From Mesobacillus jeotgali (GTDB lineage: Bacteria > Bacillota > Bacilli > Bacillales > Cytobacillaceae): 64,000 bases of DNA. The notes beneath the pieces were generated by a model, which was given only the letters and a program-made list of their open reading frames with translations, had not been told where the DNA came from and did not search any database. This document shows, piece by piece, positions 33,992 through 44,137 of the stretch (the stretch's first letter is position 1; every line of letters starts with the position of its first letter). The stretch is taken from NCBI RefSeq assembly GCF_014856545.2, contig NZ_CP109811.1, positions 1,420,001-1,484,000 of the forward strand, in the 5' to 3' direction. A program made the translations under genes and the position numbers.

Positions 33992-34651
33992 TTGCCAAGT
34001 CTATCGCATGTTATAGAAGTCTTTTTTGACACGTATGATATATTCCTCAAAGGCATGCTACTCACATTGCAAGTTACAGCAGTATCAATCTTAATTGCTA
34101 TTTTTATAGGATTGTTTTTTGCCTTTCTTAAAATCTCTGGCATTAAAGTGTTGGAATGGATTGCAAATGCCTATATCTATTTGGTCAGAGGAACCCCATT
34201 GATCGTCCAGATCTTTATTTTCTACTTTGGAATGACCAATTTAAACATCTCTGCTTTCTGGTCCGTTGCCCTTGGATTAGCGTTCCATAATGGAGCCTAT
34301 ATCGCGGAAATTTTCAGGGGAACAATCCAGTCTATTGACAAGGGACAAATGGAAGCTGGCCGTTCACTGGGAATGAGCAGAGTTCTGACAATGCGGAGAA
34401 TCATCCTTCCACAAGCATTCCGCCGCGCCCTGCCGCCACTTGGGAATCAGTTCATCATTGGCCTCAAGGATTCATCATTAGCAGCTTTTATCGGAATGTA
34501 TGAATTATTCAATGTTGCAACAACAAAAGGTGCAAACGACTTTGACAATATGACGTACCTGCTTATTGTTGCTGTGTACTATCTATTCCTTGTTTACTTG
34601 ATATCTGCTTTGGTTGGACTGCTTGAGAAGAAACTTTCGGTAAGTGATTAA
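33992..34651 (+). CDS. Amino-acid ABC transporter permease
   Basis: The 219-residue His/Glu/Gln/Arg-type permease has the family start '[20 protein letters not shown]' and the EAA loop '[32 protein letters not shown]'-like region, here present from the E-A-G-R-S to the P-Q-A motif. A TTG start with AGGGAG 11 nt upstream is assumed. It is followed after 13 bp by the ATPase gene. Confidence 0.85.
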   Translation: MPSLSHVIEVFFDTYDIFLKGMLLTLQVTAVSILIAIFIGLFFAFLKISGIKVLEWIANAYIYLVRGTPLIVQIFIFYFGMTNLNISAFWSVALGLAFHNGAYIAEIFRGTIQSIDKGQMEAGRSLGMSRVLTMRRIILPQAFRRALPPLGNQFIIGLKDSSLAAFIGMYELFNVATTKGANDFDNMTYLLIVAVYYLFLVYLISALVGLLEKKLSVSD

Positions 34652-34664
34652 GGGGGAATTTGTT

Positions 34665-35402
34665 TTGGACGGAAGAGATATGATCAATGTGAAGAAACTG
34701 AATAAATCATTTGGCGACCTTCATGTATTGAAGGATGTTGATATAACGGTAAAAGAAAGCGACGTTGTGTGCTTGATAGGTGCCAGTGGATCTGGAAAAA
34801 GTACCTTGCTGCGCTGCCTGAACTTCCTGGAAATCAAGGACAATGGGCAAATCATTGTTGAAGGAGAAGAAATTAACGCAGAATCACATGACCTGAACGA
34901 AGTGCGCCAGAAAATTGGCATGGTTTTTCAGCACTTTAACCTGTTTCCACATAAAAATGTGATTGAGAATATTATCGAGGCACCAGTCCATGTAAAAGGT
35001 GTGAGCAGGTCGCAGGCGATCAAGGAAGCAAGAGAGCTGCTGGGGAAAGTTGGCCTCGCAGATAAAGAAAAGGTCTATCCTTCCAAGCTTTCCGGCGGCC
35101 AGAAGCAGCGGGTGGCAATTGCAAGAGCACTGGCGATGAAGCCTGATATCATGCTCTTCGATGAACCTACATCCGCACTTGACCCGGAACTGGTCGGGGA
35201 AGTATTGGCGACCATGAAGGAACTTGCAGAAGAAGGCATGACAATGGTAGTCGTTACCCACGAAATGGGCTTTGCCCGCGAAGTAGCAGATTGGGTTGTC
35301 TATATGCACGGAGGCCGGATTGTAGAAGTAGGTCATCCAGAGGAAATATTTGAAAACCCAGTCGAGGAACGTACACGTGAGTTTTTAAGCAAAACATTTT
35401 AA
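34665..35402 (+). CDS. Amino-acid ABC transporter ATPase
   Basis: The product has Walker A '[11 protein letters not shown]', Q-loop '[10 protein letters not shown]', signature '[15 protein letters not shown]', Walker B '[13 protein letters not shown]' and switch His 'VVTHEMGFA'. The TTG at 34665 is chosen because AGGGGGAA sits 8 nt upstream; ATG 34680 (GGAAG in front) is an alternative. About 245 residues, normal for the ArtM/GlnQ group. Confidence 0.88.
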   Translation: MDGRDMINVKKLNKSFGDLHVLKDVDITVKESDVVCLIGASGSGKSTLLRCLNFLEIKDNGQIIVEGEEINAESHDLNEVRQKIGMVFQHFNLFPHKNVIENIIEAPVHVKGVSRSQAIKEARELLGKVGLADKEKVYPSKLSGGQKQRVAIARALAMKPDIMLFDEPTSALDPELVGEVLATMKELAEEGMTMVVVTHEMGFAREVADWVVYMHGGRIVEVGHPEEIFENPVEERTREFLSKTF

Positions 35403-35404
35403 TG

Positions 35405-35442
35405 AGTGGACGCTTAGGTTCTCTAAGCGTTCATTTTTAACT
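35405..35442 (+). terminator. Terminator of the amino-acid ABC operon
   Basis: GGACGCTTA and TAAGCGTTC hairpin followed by ATTTTT. Confidence 0.75.
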
Positions 35443-35636
35443 TATTAGGAGCTAAGTTTTACGTGGATGAAGGTAAACCTTGTTTCACGATGGATAATTG
35501 AAGGAAAAAGATTGCAGAATAATTACATGGCAATATGTCATGAGATCTTCCTCCTCTTCCAATTTAATTCCTTACATTGAAGGTGCATAAAATTTGTTTA
35601 CATTTATTGAAAAATGCATATTTATTGGAGGCTGAC

Positions 35637-37199
35637 ATGATCAAGAATATTTTATCGAACTTTGTTTTTTCAGTGTCAGCTGCGGTGATTTTGTTGTTCG
35701 TCGTAGTTGGGGCTATTGTGCCAAAGAAGTTTGGTGCAGTGGCTGGAGAGTTATTTGGTTTTACAACTGTTAATTTTGGCTGGTTTTACTTGCTGGCAGT
35801 ATTTATTATTGTGTTATTTTTAATAGGATTGGCTGTCAGTAAATATGGTGCCATCAGGCTTGGTGGTGAAGGGGAACGGCCTGAGTTTTCTTTCTTTACC
35901 TGGATCGGCATGCTTTTCTCAGCCGGCTTTGGTGCCGGGCTCGTTTTCTGGGGAATTGCTGAACCAATGAGCCACTTTTTCAACACTCCTTTTGCGGATA
36001 TCGAAGGAGAATCAAGGAATGCAGCCAGGGTAGCAATGGGCTATTCATTCTTCCATTGGGGGGTCAGCCAATGGTCGGTTTTTGCCATTGTGGGATTAGT
36101 AATCGGATTCCTTCAGTTCCGCAAACAAAGGAACGGTTTGGTATCTACAGCTCTTGAGCCGATTACAGGCACAAAACCCGCAGTCAAGAATACAATTGAT
36201 ACACTGGCCGTCGTGGCAACTGTAATGGGGATTGCAACATCTGTCGGGCTTGGTGTCCTGCAGATGAATGGCGGTTTGAACGCTGTGTTCGATACTGGAA
36301 ACTCGATTGGCATTCAAATGATCATTATTTTGGTCATTTTCATTGCCTATATGATTTCATCTTCAACCGGGCTTGATAAAGGGATTGCAATGCTCAGCAA
36401 CTTAAATCTCGGGATAGCGATTGTGCTTTTGTTATTCGTATTGATAGCTGGTCCTACCGTTTTTATCATGGAAAGCTTTACACTGGCAATTGGTGATTAT
36501 TTCGCGAATTTCATCCAATACAGCCTGAGGCTTCAGCCATATCAGGAAGGAACCTGGACAAGGGATTGGACAATCTTTTACTGGGCATGGGCGATTGCGT
36601 GGTCTCCATTTGTTGGAGCGTTTGTTGCCCGTGTTTCAAAGGGAAGGACAATAAGGGAGTATATTTTTGGAGTCATGGTGATTCCGCCTGTAATTGCCTG
36701 CCTGTGGATTGCAGCCTTCGGTGGAACAGCTTTATGGAACGACCTGAATTACGACACAGGAATTGCTGCAGCAGTAAATGAAGATTTAACATCTGCTTTA
36801 TTCAAAACTTTTGAAGTTCTGCCAATGACGTCAGTTTTGTCGATTTTATCGATTATTTTGATTTTCACCTTCCTGGTCACATCTGCAGACTCTGCTACCT
36901 ATATTCTTGCCAGTATGACGACATCAGGAAGTTTGAACCCTCCAAGATTCGCGAAAATCGTCTGGGGTTCACTAATGGCAGCCATATCTGCCGTGTTGCT
37001 ATATGCTGGCGGGCTCGAAGCATTGCAGACTGCTTCATTGATTGCCGCCCTTCCATTTACAGTCTTGCTTCTGCTGCTGATGTTCGCGATTCTTAAACTC
37101 CTGAAAAAAGAACCACTGCCAATAAGGCCGGCAGATTTAAGGAGATTCAGGAGATTAGAGAAGGCAGCGAGCAAGGAGCCTGAGAAAAATAAAAAGTGA
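35637..37199 (+). CDS. BCCT-family transporter (glycine betaine/choline/carnitine type)
   Basis: The 520-residue product starts at ATG 35637, since TTGGAGG lies 7 nt upstream; an in-frame TTG 60 nt earlier lacks a ribosome site. Twelve membrane helices. BCCT signatures are 'GFGAGLVFWGIAEPMSHF', 'FFHWGVSQWSVFAIVGL' and 'TIFYWAWAIAWSPFVGAFVA'. Size and short basic tail match OpuD of B. subtilis, a sodium-driven osmoprotectant importer. The substrate is not certain. Confidence 0.88.
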   Translation: MIKNILSNFVFSVSAAVILLFVVVGAIVPKKFGAVAGELFGFTTVNFGWFYLLAVFIIVLFLIGLAVSKYGAIRLGGEGERPEFSFFTWIGMLFSAGFGAGLVFWGIAEPMSHFFNTPFADIEGESRNAARVAMGYSFFHWGVSQWSVFAIVGLVIGFLQFRKQRNGLVSTALEPITGTKPAVKNTIDTLAVVATVMGIATSVGLGVLQMNGGLNAVFDTGNSIGIQMIIILVIFIAYMISSSTGLDKGIAMLSNLNLGIAIVLLLFVLIAGPTVFIMESFTLAIGDYFANFIQYSLRLQPYQEGTWTRDWTIFYWAWAIAWSPFVGAFVARVSKGRTIREYIFGVMVIPPVIACLWIAAFGGTALWNDLNYDTGIAAAVNEDLTSALFKTFEVLPMTSVLSILSIILIFTFLVTSADSATYILASMTTSGSLNPPRFAKIVWGSLMAAISAVLLYAGGLEALQTASLIAALPFTVLLLLLMFAILKLLKKEPLPIRPADLRRFRRLEKAASKEPEKNKK

Positions 37200-37227
37200 C
37201 GTTAACATATCTTAAATAACAGCATAA

Positions 37228-37294
37228 ATGCAGATTCAGACTGTAGACAGACCCGGATGAGAAGCGGGAATGTCTGCAGTCTGTTTTATTTTGG
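37228..37294 (+). terminator. Terminator of the BCCT gene
   Basis: CAGACTGTAGACA pairs with TGTCTGCAGTCTG, with an inner GC stem, followed by TTTTATTTT. Confidence 0.75.
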
Positions 37295-37490
37295 AGAGCG
37301 TCCGGTTCATAGTGGCGTGGTTCGTAAGGGGATTGAAAGAAAGGGTTGCATTATTGGTTAACCTGCCTCACCTTTTGATAATGTGGCTGAAGGATCGTCT
37401 TCGGTGATTTCCTGACTAAAAAAAACTTCCCGCTAGCCGATATAATTTCCATATCCATCATGAAAAAACTACTAAGGGAAGTTTGCCAAC

Positions 37491-39530
37491 ATGTTTATAA
37501 CTCAAAAACCAGAAGATATAGTTATTTTTCAAGGAGAATATTCACTGGCGATCGTATTTCTTTCGATAGTCATTGCTTTTCTCGCATCTTTTACTGCCCT
37601 TTCACTAAACGAAAGGATTAGAAAGAATGGCTTTTTTGGGCGGAATTTTTGGCTGATCCTTGCTTCTATTGCAATGGGAATGGGAATTTGGGCTATGCAT
37701 TTCATCGGCATGAGTGCTTTTAGACTTCCGGTGTCCATGCAATATAATCTTACAGCGACTGTTTTATCTGTTTTTCCAGCGGTAATGGCGTCATATCTGG
37801 CGTTTTATATTTCAAATCGGACGAATTCAACTCGCTGGCCGCAAGTGATTGCTGGCATTACGATGGGGATTGGCATTGCTTTGATGCATTATATCGGTAT
37901 GTCTGCAATGGAAATGGATATTAAATATGCTTATCGTCCATTCCTTTTTATCCTTTCGATCATGATTGCCATCCTGGTTTCCTATGTTGCGTTATACATA
38001 TTTACAAGCCTGCAAAAATTCATGGGAAACTTTTTTGTTAAGCTGATCACGTCCTTACTGATGGGAATAGCTGTCGCCAGCATGCATTATACAGGCATGG
38101 AGGCAGTTGTTTTTTACACGGAAGGAGAGGTGTTTCCGGCTCCTTCGCATGAACATCATCTGAATTATAGAATGCTCATCGTATCCGTGACTTTGGGAAT
38201 TGGAGTGATTTTGGGGCTTTCGGGATTATCCAGCTTGCTGGACCGTTATGTCGATTTTCGTTTGAATCACTTCGACTCTTTAACCGGACTGCCAAATAGA
38301 CGCCAGTTTGAAAAAATGCTCTCTGTCTCTTCACCAGGCAGCCTGGCAATCATCCATATACATGGACTTGAAAAGTGGAATAGACGATATGGATATGAAG
38401 TGGGTGATGAAGTCATAAAGGCAGTAAGTGAAATTCTTATCAAGATGAAGCCGGCGTTCTGTATACTTTACAGAATAGAAGGCAATCGGTTTGCCGTGAT
38501 CCTAGAAAGTGAACGGGATAATGAAACACTGAAAATTTCCATGGAAAGAATTATGGCTATGATGAAAAAACCATTGATCATTAATGAAAAGAAATTAGTC
38601 ATTGAAATGGTTTGTGCCTTAACCTCTTCGGAAGGGAATGACCGCGCTGAACTATTTGCAAATACATTGGCAGTGATTCAGCATTCTAACACAGCATTTA
38701 ATCATGCAGTGATTGAATATGATCCAAAAATCCATACCTTGGCATTTGAACGGAATCTGATTCAGGATATTGACAGGGCGATGCAAGAAAATGAACTTTA
38801 TGTTCTTTACCAGCCGAAAGTATGTTCCAGTACGCGGATAGTATCTGGAGTTGAAGCGTTGCTGCGATGGAAGCATTCGGTGCATGGGGTGATTTCACCA
38901 AGCATTTTCATACCGATTCTTGAAGAAAACGGGAAAATGCATGAAGTGACAGATTGGCTCATTGACCATGTGTGCCAGCAAATCAAATCCTGGAAGTCTC
39001 GAGATCTGCCAATTTTTAAAGTAGCAATCAATATTCCAGGGTCCTATTTCACTTCCCCACACTTAATGGAAACATTGAAAGAAAGCGTGTCAAAATATGA
39101 AATTCACAGCAAGTATCTCGAACTTGAAATTACAGAGACGAGTGTAATTGACCAGATAGAGGATGCAATAAGAGCAGTAGGTGCTTTCAAGGAATTTGGT
39201 TTTACTGTTGCCCTGGATGATTTCGGGACGGGGGTATCATCCTTATCTTATTTAAAGCGGTTGCCGATTTCGACTATGAAAATTGACAAGTCCTTTGTCG
39301 ACGATGTACCTCAATCAGAAAAGGATTCCGCAATTATGAAAGCAATCGTTAGCCTTGGACATTCGTTGAAACTGAAAGTGGTAATTGAGGGAGTAGAAAA
39401 CGAAGAACAGATGAAATTCCTATCCTCAAATTCCGATAATCCAATTATCCAAGGTTATTATTACTCTAAACCGCTAGATGCCAGAGAGCTTGTTGATTGG
39501 GTGAATGGTTTTAACGAACTTGCTGTCTGA
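37491..39530 (+). CDS. MHYT-GGDEF(degenerate)-EAL cyclic-di-GMP phosphodiesterase
   Basis: This 679-residue protein has an N-terminal MHYT sensor of seven helices with the repeated 'MHFIGM', 'MHYIGM' and 'MHYTGM' motifs (residues about 65, 128, 200). A GGDEF domain follows whose active loop reads 'RIEGNRF' in place of GGDEF, so it cannot make c-di-GMP. The C-terminal EAL domain keeps 'EALLRW', 'DDFGTG', 'KIDKSFV' and 'EGVEN'. I predict a membrane protein that senses O2, CO or NO through MHYT-bound metal and degrades c-di-GMP. The degenerate GGDEF may bind GTP as an activator. Confidence 0.88.
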   Translation: MFITQKPEDIVIFQGEYSLAIVFLSIVIAFLASFTALSLNERIRKNGFFGRNFWLILASIAMGMGIWAMHFIGMSAFRLPVSMQYNLTATVLSVFPAVMASYLAFYISNRTNSTRWPQVIAGITMGIGIALMHYIGMSAMEMDIKYAYRPFLFILSIMIAILVSYVALYIFTSLQKFMGNFFVKLITSLLMGIAVASMHYTGMEAVVFYTEGEVFPAPSHEHHLNYRMLIVSVTLGIGVILGLSGLSSLLDRYVDFRLNHFDSLTGLPNRRQFEKMLSVSSPGSLAIIHIHGLEKWNRRYGYEVGDEVIKAVSEILIKMKPAFCILYRIEGNRFAVILESERDNETLKISMERIMAMMKKPLIINEKKLVIEMVCALTSSEGNDRAELFANTLAVIQHSNTAFNHAVIEYDPKIHTLAFERNLIQDIDRAMQENELYVLYQPKVCSSTRIVSGVEALLRWKHSVHGVISPSIFIPILEENGKMHEVTDWLIDHVCQQIKSWKSRDLPIFKVAINIPGSYFTSPHLMETLKESVSKYEIHSKYLELEITETSVIDQIEDAIRAVGAFKEFGFTVALDDFGTGVSSLSYLKRLPISTMKIDKSFVDDVPQSEKDSAIMKAIVSLGHSLKLKVVIEGVENEEQMKFLSSNSDNPIIQGYYYSKPLDARELVDWVNGFNELAV

Positions 39531-39623
39531 GTAAATATTCCATGAATTTGTTAATAATTTCAAAATATAAATGAGGTATCTTCATTTTTATGGCGATACA
39601 ACTAAAACAGAGGAGAAAAGTAA

Positions 39624-40313
39624 ATGAATTTATCCATTTCACAAATTAAAAAGAAGTCTCTAGCTTCGTTGAAAGGAAAGTGGGGCATCGGTGTTGCTCT
39701 TACTTTTATTGTCTTTTTGGTCACTTCGATTGTGCCGTCGATTGTAGAAATAATATTAAGCGGCGGATTTTCTCAGTGGGCTAACCAAACTGAAACCCCT
39801 TTAATTGCCGATATTGTTAATCTATTTATCTCGTTTTTATTCATCCCGCTGACCGTAGCCAGCTACTGGTTTTACCTGGTCATTGCGAGATGGAATGACC
39901 CGAAGATTTCTGATGTCTTTCTGGTGTATAAAGAATGGGTGCTATCACTGAAGTTAATCGGAACATCCATCCTTGTAGGGATATTCACGATACTATGGTC
40001 ATTGCTGCTGATTATACCAGGCATTATCAAAGGGATTTCTTATTCACAAGTGTTTTTCCTGCTGAGGGATAACCCTGAACTCTCTGCACTTGAAGCAATC
40101 ACAGAAAGTAAAATCAGGATGAAGGGCTATAAGTGGAAATATTTCCTGATGAATCTTAGTTTTATAGGGTGGGTCTTCATTGCCATCTTTACTTTAGGAA
40201 TCGGTTTCTTGTGGCTGACTCCGTACATCAGTACAGCTAATGCTACTTTTTATAATGAATTGATTGCACCGCAAGACCATGAAGAGGCAGAGCCTGCTGA
40301 CTTGGAAAGTTAA
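39624..40313 (+). CDS. DUF975 membrane protein
   Basis: The 229-residue protein begins 'LSISQIKKKSLASLKGKWGI', the DUF975 hallmark, and has about five or six hydrophobic segments. 'IPGIIKGISYSQVFFLLRDN' and 'SALEAITESKIRMKGYKWKY' are further family motifs. It has a strong GAGGAGA ribosome site. Function unknown. Confidence 0.82.
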   Translation: MNLSISQIKKKSLASLKGKWGIGVALTFIVFLVTSIVPSIVEIILSGGFSQWANQTETPLIADIVNLFISFLFIPLTVASYWFYLVIARWNDPKISDVFLVYKEWVLSLKLIGTSILVGIFTILWSLLLIIPGIIKGISYSQVFFLLRDNPELSALEAITESKIRMKGYKWKYFLMNLSFIGWVFIAIFTLGIGFLWLTPYISTANATFYNELIAPQDHEEAEPADLES

Positions 40314-40319
40314 TGTTTA

Positions 40320-40354
40320 AAGTCCCAGCTAATATTCAGCTGGGATTTTTTATT
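40320..40354 (+). terminator. Terminator of the DUF975 gene
   Basis: AGTCCCAGCT and AGCTGGGATTTTTTATT hairpin. Confidence 0.8.
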
Positions 40355-40509
40355 GCCGAAGAGGTATTCTCCTCTATTTCCCTGGGGGGGCAGGGCGAGT
40401 GGTCATGCTCTTGATCATGCCATTTCATAACAATTGTAAAAGATTAAAGGATAATTGTGGAAAAAGCCGAATACTATTAGTTCATGAAAGATAAGAATTG
40501 AGGGGAAAT

Positions 40510-41059
40510 ATGAAAATAGACAGATCTACGTTATGTTGGGCGATCAGAAAGAAGGGTTCAGTCCGACTTTCGGTCACCTGGTGTCGATGATGGATTATGC
40601 GCGTGTTACAACCCTGGAAGAAGTGAAGGAATCTCAATTGAGGAGCTGGATTTCCTCGTTCATGATGAAGCAAACTCGATTGGCATGCTGCTTGCACATA
40701 TGGCTGCCGTTGAAAGAATCTATCAGATTGTTACTTTTGAGAAAAGGGACCCAACTGTGGAAGAGGAAGAAGCCCTGGCAGCAGGTCTAGAACTTGGTGA
40801 AAAAGGAAGAGCGGCATTCATAGGGTTTCCTCTCGAACATTACCTTGCCGACCTCCAGGCTGCACGGGAAGATACATATCGTACATTCCGGACACTTTCT
40901 GATGAATGGTTGTTTGAGCAGACGAACTGGTGGTGGAACGAGCCGGGAAACAATTATTTTAAATGGTTCCATGTCCTTGAGGATGAATTGAATCATCGAT
41001 GACAGATCAGGATAATTAAGAAGATATACAGTAAAGGAAAAGTGCGCGTCGTGAAATAA
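40510..41059 (+). pseudogene. DinB/DUF664 family protein, multiply disrupted
   Basis: ATG 40510 (after AGGGGAAAT) opens 'MKIDRSTL', then the family sequence moves one frame on ('LGDQKEGFSPTFGHLVSMMD') because a base is missing near 40530. It shifts back near 40635 ('SIEELDFLVHDEANSIGMLL'), and a TGA at 41000 replaces the Gly of 'NHRGQIRIIKK', after which the frame runs on to TAA 41059. Intact relatives are about 180 residues and have a DinB four-helix fold binding metal through His residues. At least three lesions make it non-functional. Confidence 0.7.
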
Positions 41060-41206
41060 ATCCAACTTTGTATTCAATAGCAGCAAAGTTTGAGAAAAGA
41101 GCCTAAATAAATTATCAGAGACTGCGGAGCAATCTGCAGGTTTTCATATTAATAGAATAGTCAGATAATATATAATTAGTTAAACGAGCTATAAGGGGGC
41201 TGTAAA

Positions 41207-41818
41207 ATGAATAAACTATATAAGGATTTTCTGTTCTTTCCTGATATTAGTATCTTAATTGTTTTAATATTATCAGGAGTCGGAACATCTCTATTCATGG
41301 GGGTTACATGGTACATGTTTTTACTTTTCATTATTGGGATGGTTACCTTTGCTTTCAGCGAATACTTTACTCACCGATTCTTTTTCCATATAAAAGCTCC
41401 GAAAAATCCTTTATTCCTAAGGTTCATGAAAAGAATCCACTATGATCATCATACAGATCCTAATAACTTAAAACTTCTATTCCTGCCTTTGTGGTACAGC
41501 CTTCCTGGTTTTTTCGTCCTGTCTTATCTTTTTTATCTCGTTTCTAATAGCTTCAACCTGACAATTGCTTTCGGAACCGGTCTCATGACGATGCTATTGG
41601 TCTATGAATGGAAGCATTATGTTGCCCATCGGCCAATTAAACCAAAGACCAAATTCGGTCGCTGGGTGAAAAAAGTTCATATTCTCCATCACTATAAAAA
41701 TGAAAATTTCTGGTATGGAGTCAGTACTCCGCTTGCCGACTTTCTATTTGGGACCTTTAAAGATGAAAAAAATGTCGAAACAAGCAGAACGGCTAAGGCA
41801 TTGGGAAAACGTATGTAA
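41207..41818 (+). CDS. Fatty acid hydroxylase / sterol desaturase superfamily protein
   Basis: This 203-residue membrane protein has about four helices and the di-iron His clusters 'HRFFFH', 'HYDHH', 'HYVAHR' and 'HILHHYKN'. These are the ligands of integral-membrane di-iron hydroxylases. The C-terminal 'NFWYGVSTPLADFLFGTF' is a family motif. It may modify a membrane lipid; no pathway partner lies nearby. Confidence 0.82.
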   Translation: MNKLYKDFLFFPDISILIVLILSGVGTSLFMGVTWYMFLLFIIGMVTFAFSEYFTHRFFFHIKAPKNPLFLRFMKRIHYDHHTDPNNLKLLFLPLWYSLPGFFVLSYLFYLVSNSFNLTIAFGTGLMTMLLVYEWKHYVAHRPIKPKTKFGRWVKKVHILHHYKNENFWYGVSTPLADFLFGTFKDEKNVETSRTAKALGKRM

Positions 41819-41825
41819 TCAGTTA

Positions 41826-41870
41826 CTGGCCTGATTCCCTTTCAAGGCAATCAGGCTATTCATTTGTTTT
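41826..41870 (+). terminator. Probable terminator
   Basis: GCCTGATT and AATCAGGC form a stem, and a T-rich stretch follows after a few bases. Confidence 0.45.
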
Positions 41871-41903
41871 TTGGATGAAAAAAACAAAATTTCTACATTT
41901 TTT

Positions 41904-41929
41904 TGAAACCTATTTACATGACAATCGTA
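41904..41929 (+). promoter_or_regulatory. Sigma-W promoter of yuaF-floT
   Basis: TGAAAC (41904-41909), a 16-bp spacer and CGTA (41926-41929) match the ECF sigma-W consensus exactly. The yuaF operon is a known sigma-W target in B. subtilis. Confidence 0.88.
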
Positions 41930-41996
41930 TTACATATCAAGAAATAAATGGAATAAGGGAGGGTGCTTGGTACATCTTAGCAAGGGGTGAGTAAAA

Positions 41997-42533
41997 ATGG
42001 AGCTGTTTGGCATGCCATTAGAAACGATTTACTTTTACGGGTTGGTCATTTCAGGTGGAGTTACGATTATTTATTTGTTTTTCGGTGATGCCCTAGAGGG
42101 ACTGACAGAAGCTATTCCTTTTGTGAATCCAACTTTAATTTTTTCCTTTGTTGCGATTTTTACAGCAGGCGGGTATTTAGGTGAAGTTTTTACAAAGCTG
42201 CACAGTATTTGGATTGCAGCTGTTTCTGCAATTATTGCTCTTATTCTAGTAACTTTGCTGAATGTGTTTGTGCTGATTCCACTATCAAATGCCGAGGAAT
42301 CGCTCGTGTACAAAGAAAGTGATTTAAGAGGGAGAATCGGAACTGTCATTACTGGTATTCCAGTCGACGGCTATGGTGAAGTCATGATCGAGAATATCAG
42401 CGGCCGCATCTCTAAGCCGGCAGTCAGTTTTACAAAAACAGAAATACCTTATGGAAAAAAAGTACTGATCATCGATATTGAAAATGGTGTTCTGCAGGTC
42501 AAGTTGTATGAAGAATTAGAGACTTATATTTAG
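41997..42533 (+). CDS. yuaF: NfeD-like membrane protein YuaF
   Basis: The 178-residue product has three membrane helices in the first 105 residues and a C-terminal NfeD-type OB-fold ('ESDLRGRIGTVITGIPVDGYGEVM'). It is encoded 11 bp before floT. NfeD-like proteins work with flotillins in ordering membrane domains during cell-wall stress. The sigma-W promoter lies 70 bp upstream. Confidence 0.87.
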   Translation: MELFGMPLETIYFYGLVISGGVTIIYLFFGDALEGLTEAIPFVNPTLIFSFVAIFTAGGYLGEVFTKLHSIWIAAVSAIIALILVTLLNVFVLIPLSNAEESLVYKESDLRGRIGTVITGIPVDGYGEVMIENISGRISKPAVSFTKTEIPYGKKVLIIDIENGVLQVKLYEELETYI

Positions 42534-42544
42534 GGGGAAAAGGT

Positions 42545-44092
42545 ATGGATATTATGTTTATTGTTATTGGTTTTGTTGTTTTCCTTGTCATCGCTATGAT
42601 AGCCGTTTTCATCACCAAATATAAAACGGCTGGACCAGACGAGGCCCTGATTGTAACGGGCAGCTTTTTGGGAAGCCGCAATGTGCACACGGATGAATCG
42701 AATAATAAAATAAAAATCATCAGGGGCGGCGGTACATTCATCTTCCCTGTATTCCAGCAATCACGTCCATTAAGCCTGCTTTCAAGTAAACTTGAAGTAA
42801 CCACTCCGGAAGTTTACACAGAGCAAGGAGTGCCAGTAATGGCTGACGGAACGGCAATCATCAAAATTGGCGGCTCTATCAGTGAAATCGCAACTGCAGC
42901 CGAGCAGTTCCTTGGAAAAACGAAAGAAGACCGGGAGAATGAGGCGAAGGAAGTTTTAGAAGGGCATTTACGTTCGATTCTCGGATCGATGACTGTAGAA
43001 GAAATCTATAAGAACCGTGATAAGTTTTCGCAGGAAGTTCAGCGTGTTGCATCACAGGACCTTGCAAAAATGGGACTTGTCATTGTGTCGTTCACAATCA
43101 AGGATGTCCGAGATAAAAATGGTTACCTTGATTCACTTGGTAAACCTCGTATTGCCCAGGTAAAGCGTGACGCCGATATCGCCACTGCTGATGCGGAAAA
43201 AGAAACACGCATCAAGAAAGCGGAAGCAGATAAAGAAGCGAAGAAAGCGGAATTTGAACGTGCGACTGAAATTGCTGAAGCCGAAAAGATTAATGGTTTG
43301 AAAATGGCAGAATTCCGCCGCGAGCAGGATATTGCCAAAGCACGTGCTGACCAGGCATACGATTTGGAAAACGCCCGTGCTCAGCAAGAGGTAACAGAGC
43401 AGGAAATGCAGGTTAAGATCATCGAGCGCCAAAAGCAAATCGAGCTCGAGGAAAAAGAAATTCTGCGCCGTGAGCGCCAGTATGATTCCGAAGTCAAGAA
43501 GAAGGCTGACGCTGACCGCTATGCTGTTGAGCAATCCGCAGCAGCCGATAAGGCGAAGCAAATTGCCGAAGCAGATGCGAATAAATACCGTATTGAAGCA
43601 ATGGCTAAAGCCGAGGCAGAGAAAGTCCGTATGGATGGTCTTGCGAAAGCGGAAGCAGAAAAGGCGAAGGGTGAATCCGAAGCTGAAATCATCCGCCTGA
43701 AAGGTCTAGCCGAAGCAGAAGCGAAAGAAAAGATCGCCGAAGCATTTGAACAGTTCGGCCAGGCCGCAATCCTCGATATGATCTTGAAAATGCTTCCTGA
43801 ATACGCGAAGCAAGTTGCTGCGCCACTTGGCAACATTGATAAGATCACCGTTGTCGATACTGGCGGCAGTGACTCAAACGGCGGAGCAAACAAGGTAACC
43901 GGCTATGCGACCAATTTAATGGCAACACTTCAAGAGTCCCTTAAGGCATCATCAGGAATCGATGTGAAAGACCTAATCGAAAACTTCTCAGGAAAAGCGA
44001 ACGTAAGACACAGTATCGATGCCCTGACAGACGAAATTCGCGAAAACAAGACTGAAAACAGGATTGAAGCTGTGATTAAGCAGGAAGAATAG
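42545..44092 (+). CDS. floT: Flotillin FloT
   Basis: This 515-residue protein has an N-terminal membrane hairpin/segment (2-22), an SPFH/band-7 domain (about 30-210, 'LEVTTPEVYTEQGVPVMADG'), and a long Glu/Ala-rich coiled coil (about 215-400) with repeated AEAE/KAEAE motifs. The C-terminal 'QAAILDMILKMLPEYAKQVA' region drives oligomerisation. FloT scaffolds membrane microdomains. The terminator at 44102 closes the operon. Confidence 0.93.
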   Translation: MDIMFIVIGFVVFLVIAMIAVFITKYKTAGPDEALIVTGSFLGSRNVHTDESNNKIKIIRGGGTFIFPVFQQSRPLSLLSSKLEVTTPEVYTEQGVPVMADGTAIIKIGGSISEIATAAEQFLGKTKEDRENEAKEVLEGHLRSILGSMTVEEIYKNRDKFSQEVQRVASQDLAKMGLVIVSFTIKDVRDKNGYLDSLGKPRIAQVKRDADIATADAEKETRIKKAEADKEAKKAEFERATEIAEAEKINGLKMAEFRREQDIAKARADQAYDLENARAQQEVTEQEMQVKIIERQKQIELEEKEILRRERQYDSEVKKKADADRYAVEQSAAADKAKQIAEADANKYRIEAMAKAEAEKVRMDGLAKAEAEKAKGESEAEIIRLKGLAEAEAKEKIAEAFEQFGQAAILDMILKMLPEYAKQVAAPLGNIDKITVVDTGGSDSNGGANKVTGYATNLMATLQESLKASSGIDVKDLIENFSGKANVRHSIDALTDEIRENKTENRIEAVIKQEE

Positions 44093-44101
44093 AATGAAAA
44101 A

Positions 44102-44137
44102 AATCCGTCTGGAGCTTTTGCTCCAGGCGTTTTTTTG
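44102..44137 (+). terminator. Terminator of yuaF-floT
   Basis: CGTCTGGAGC and GCTCCAGGCG around TTTT, followed by seven T. Confidence 0.88.

Noticed and set aside
5740..41002. UGA recoding to glycine, suggested by two Gly-to-TGA sites (HNH and DinB genes)
   Set aside because: Both genes also carry frameshifts, so they are pseudogenes; dozens of other genes here use TGA as a normal stop.
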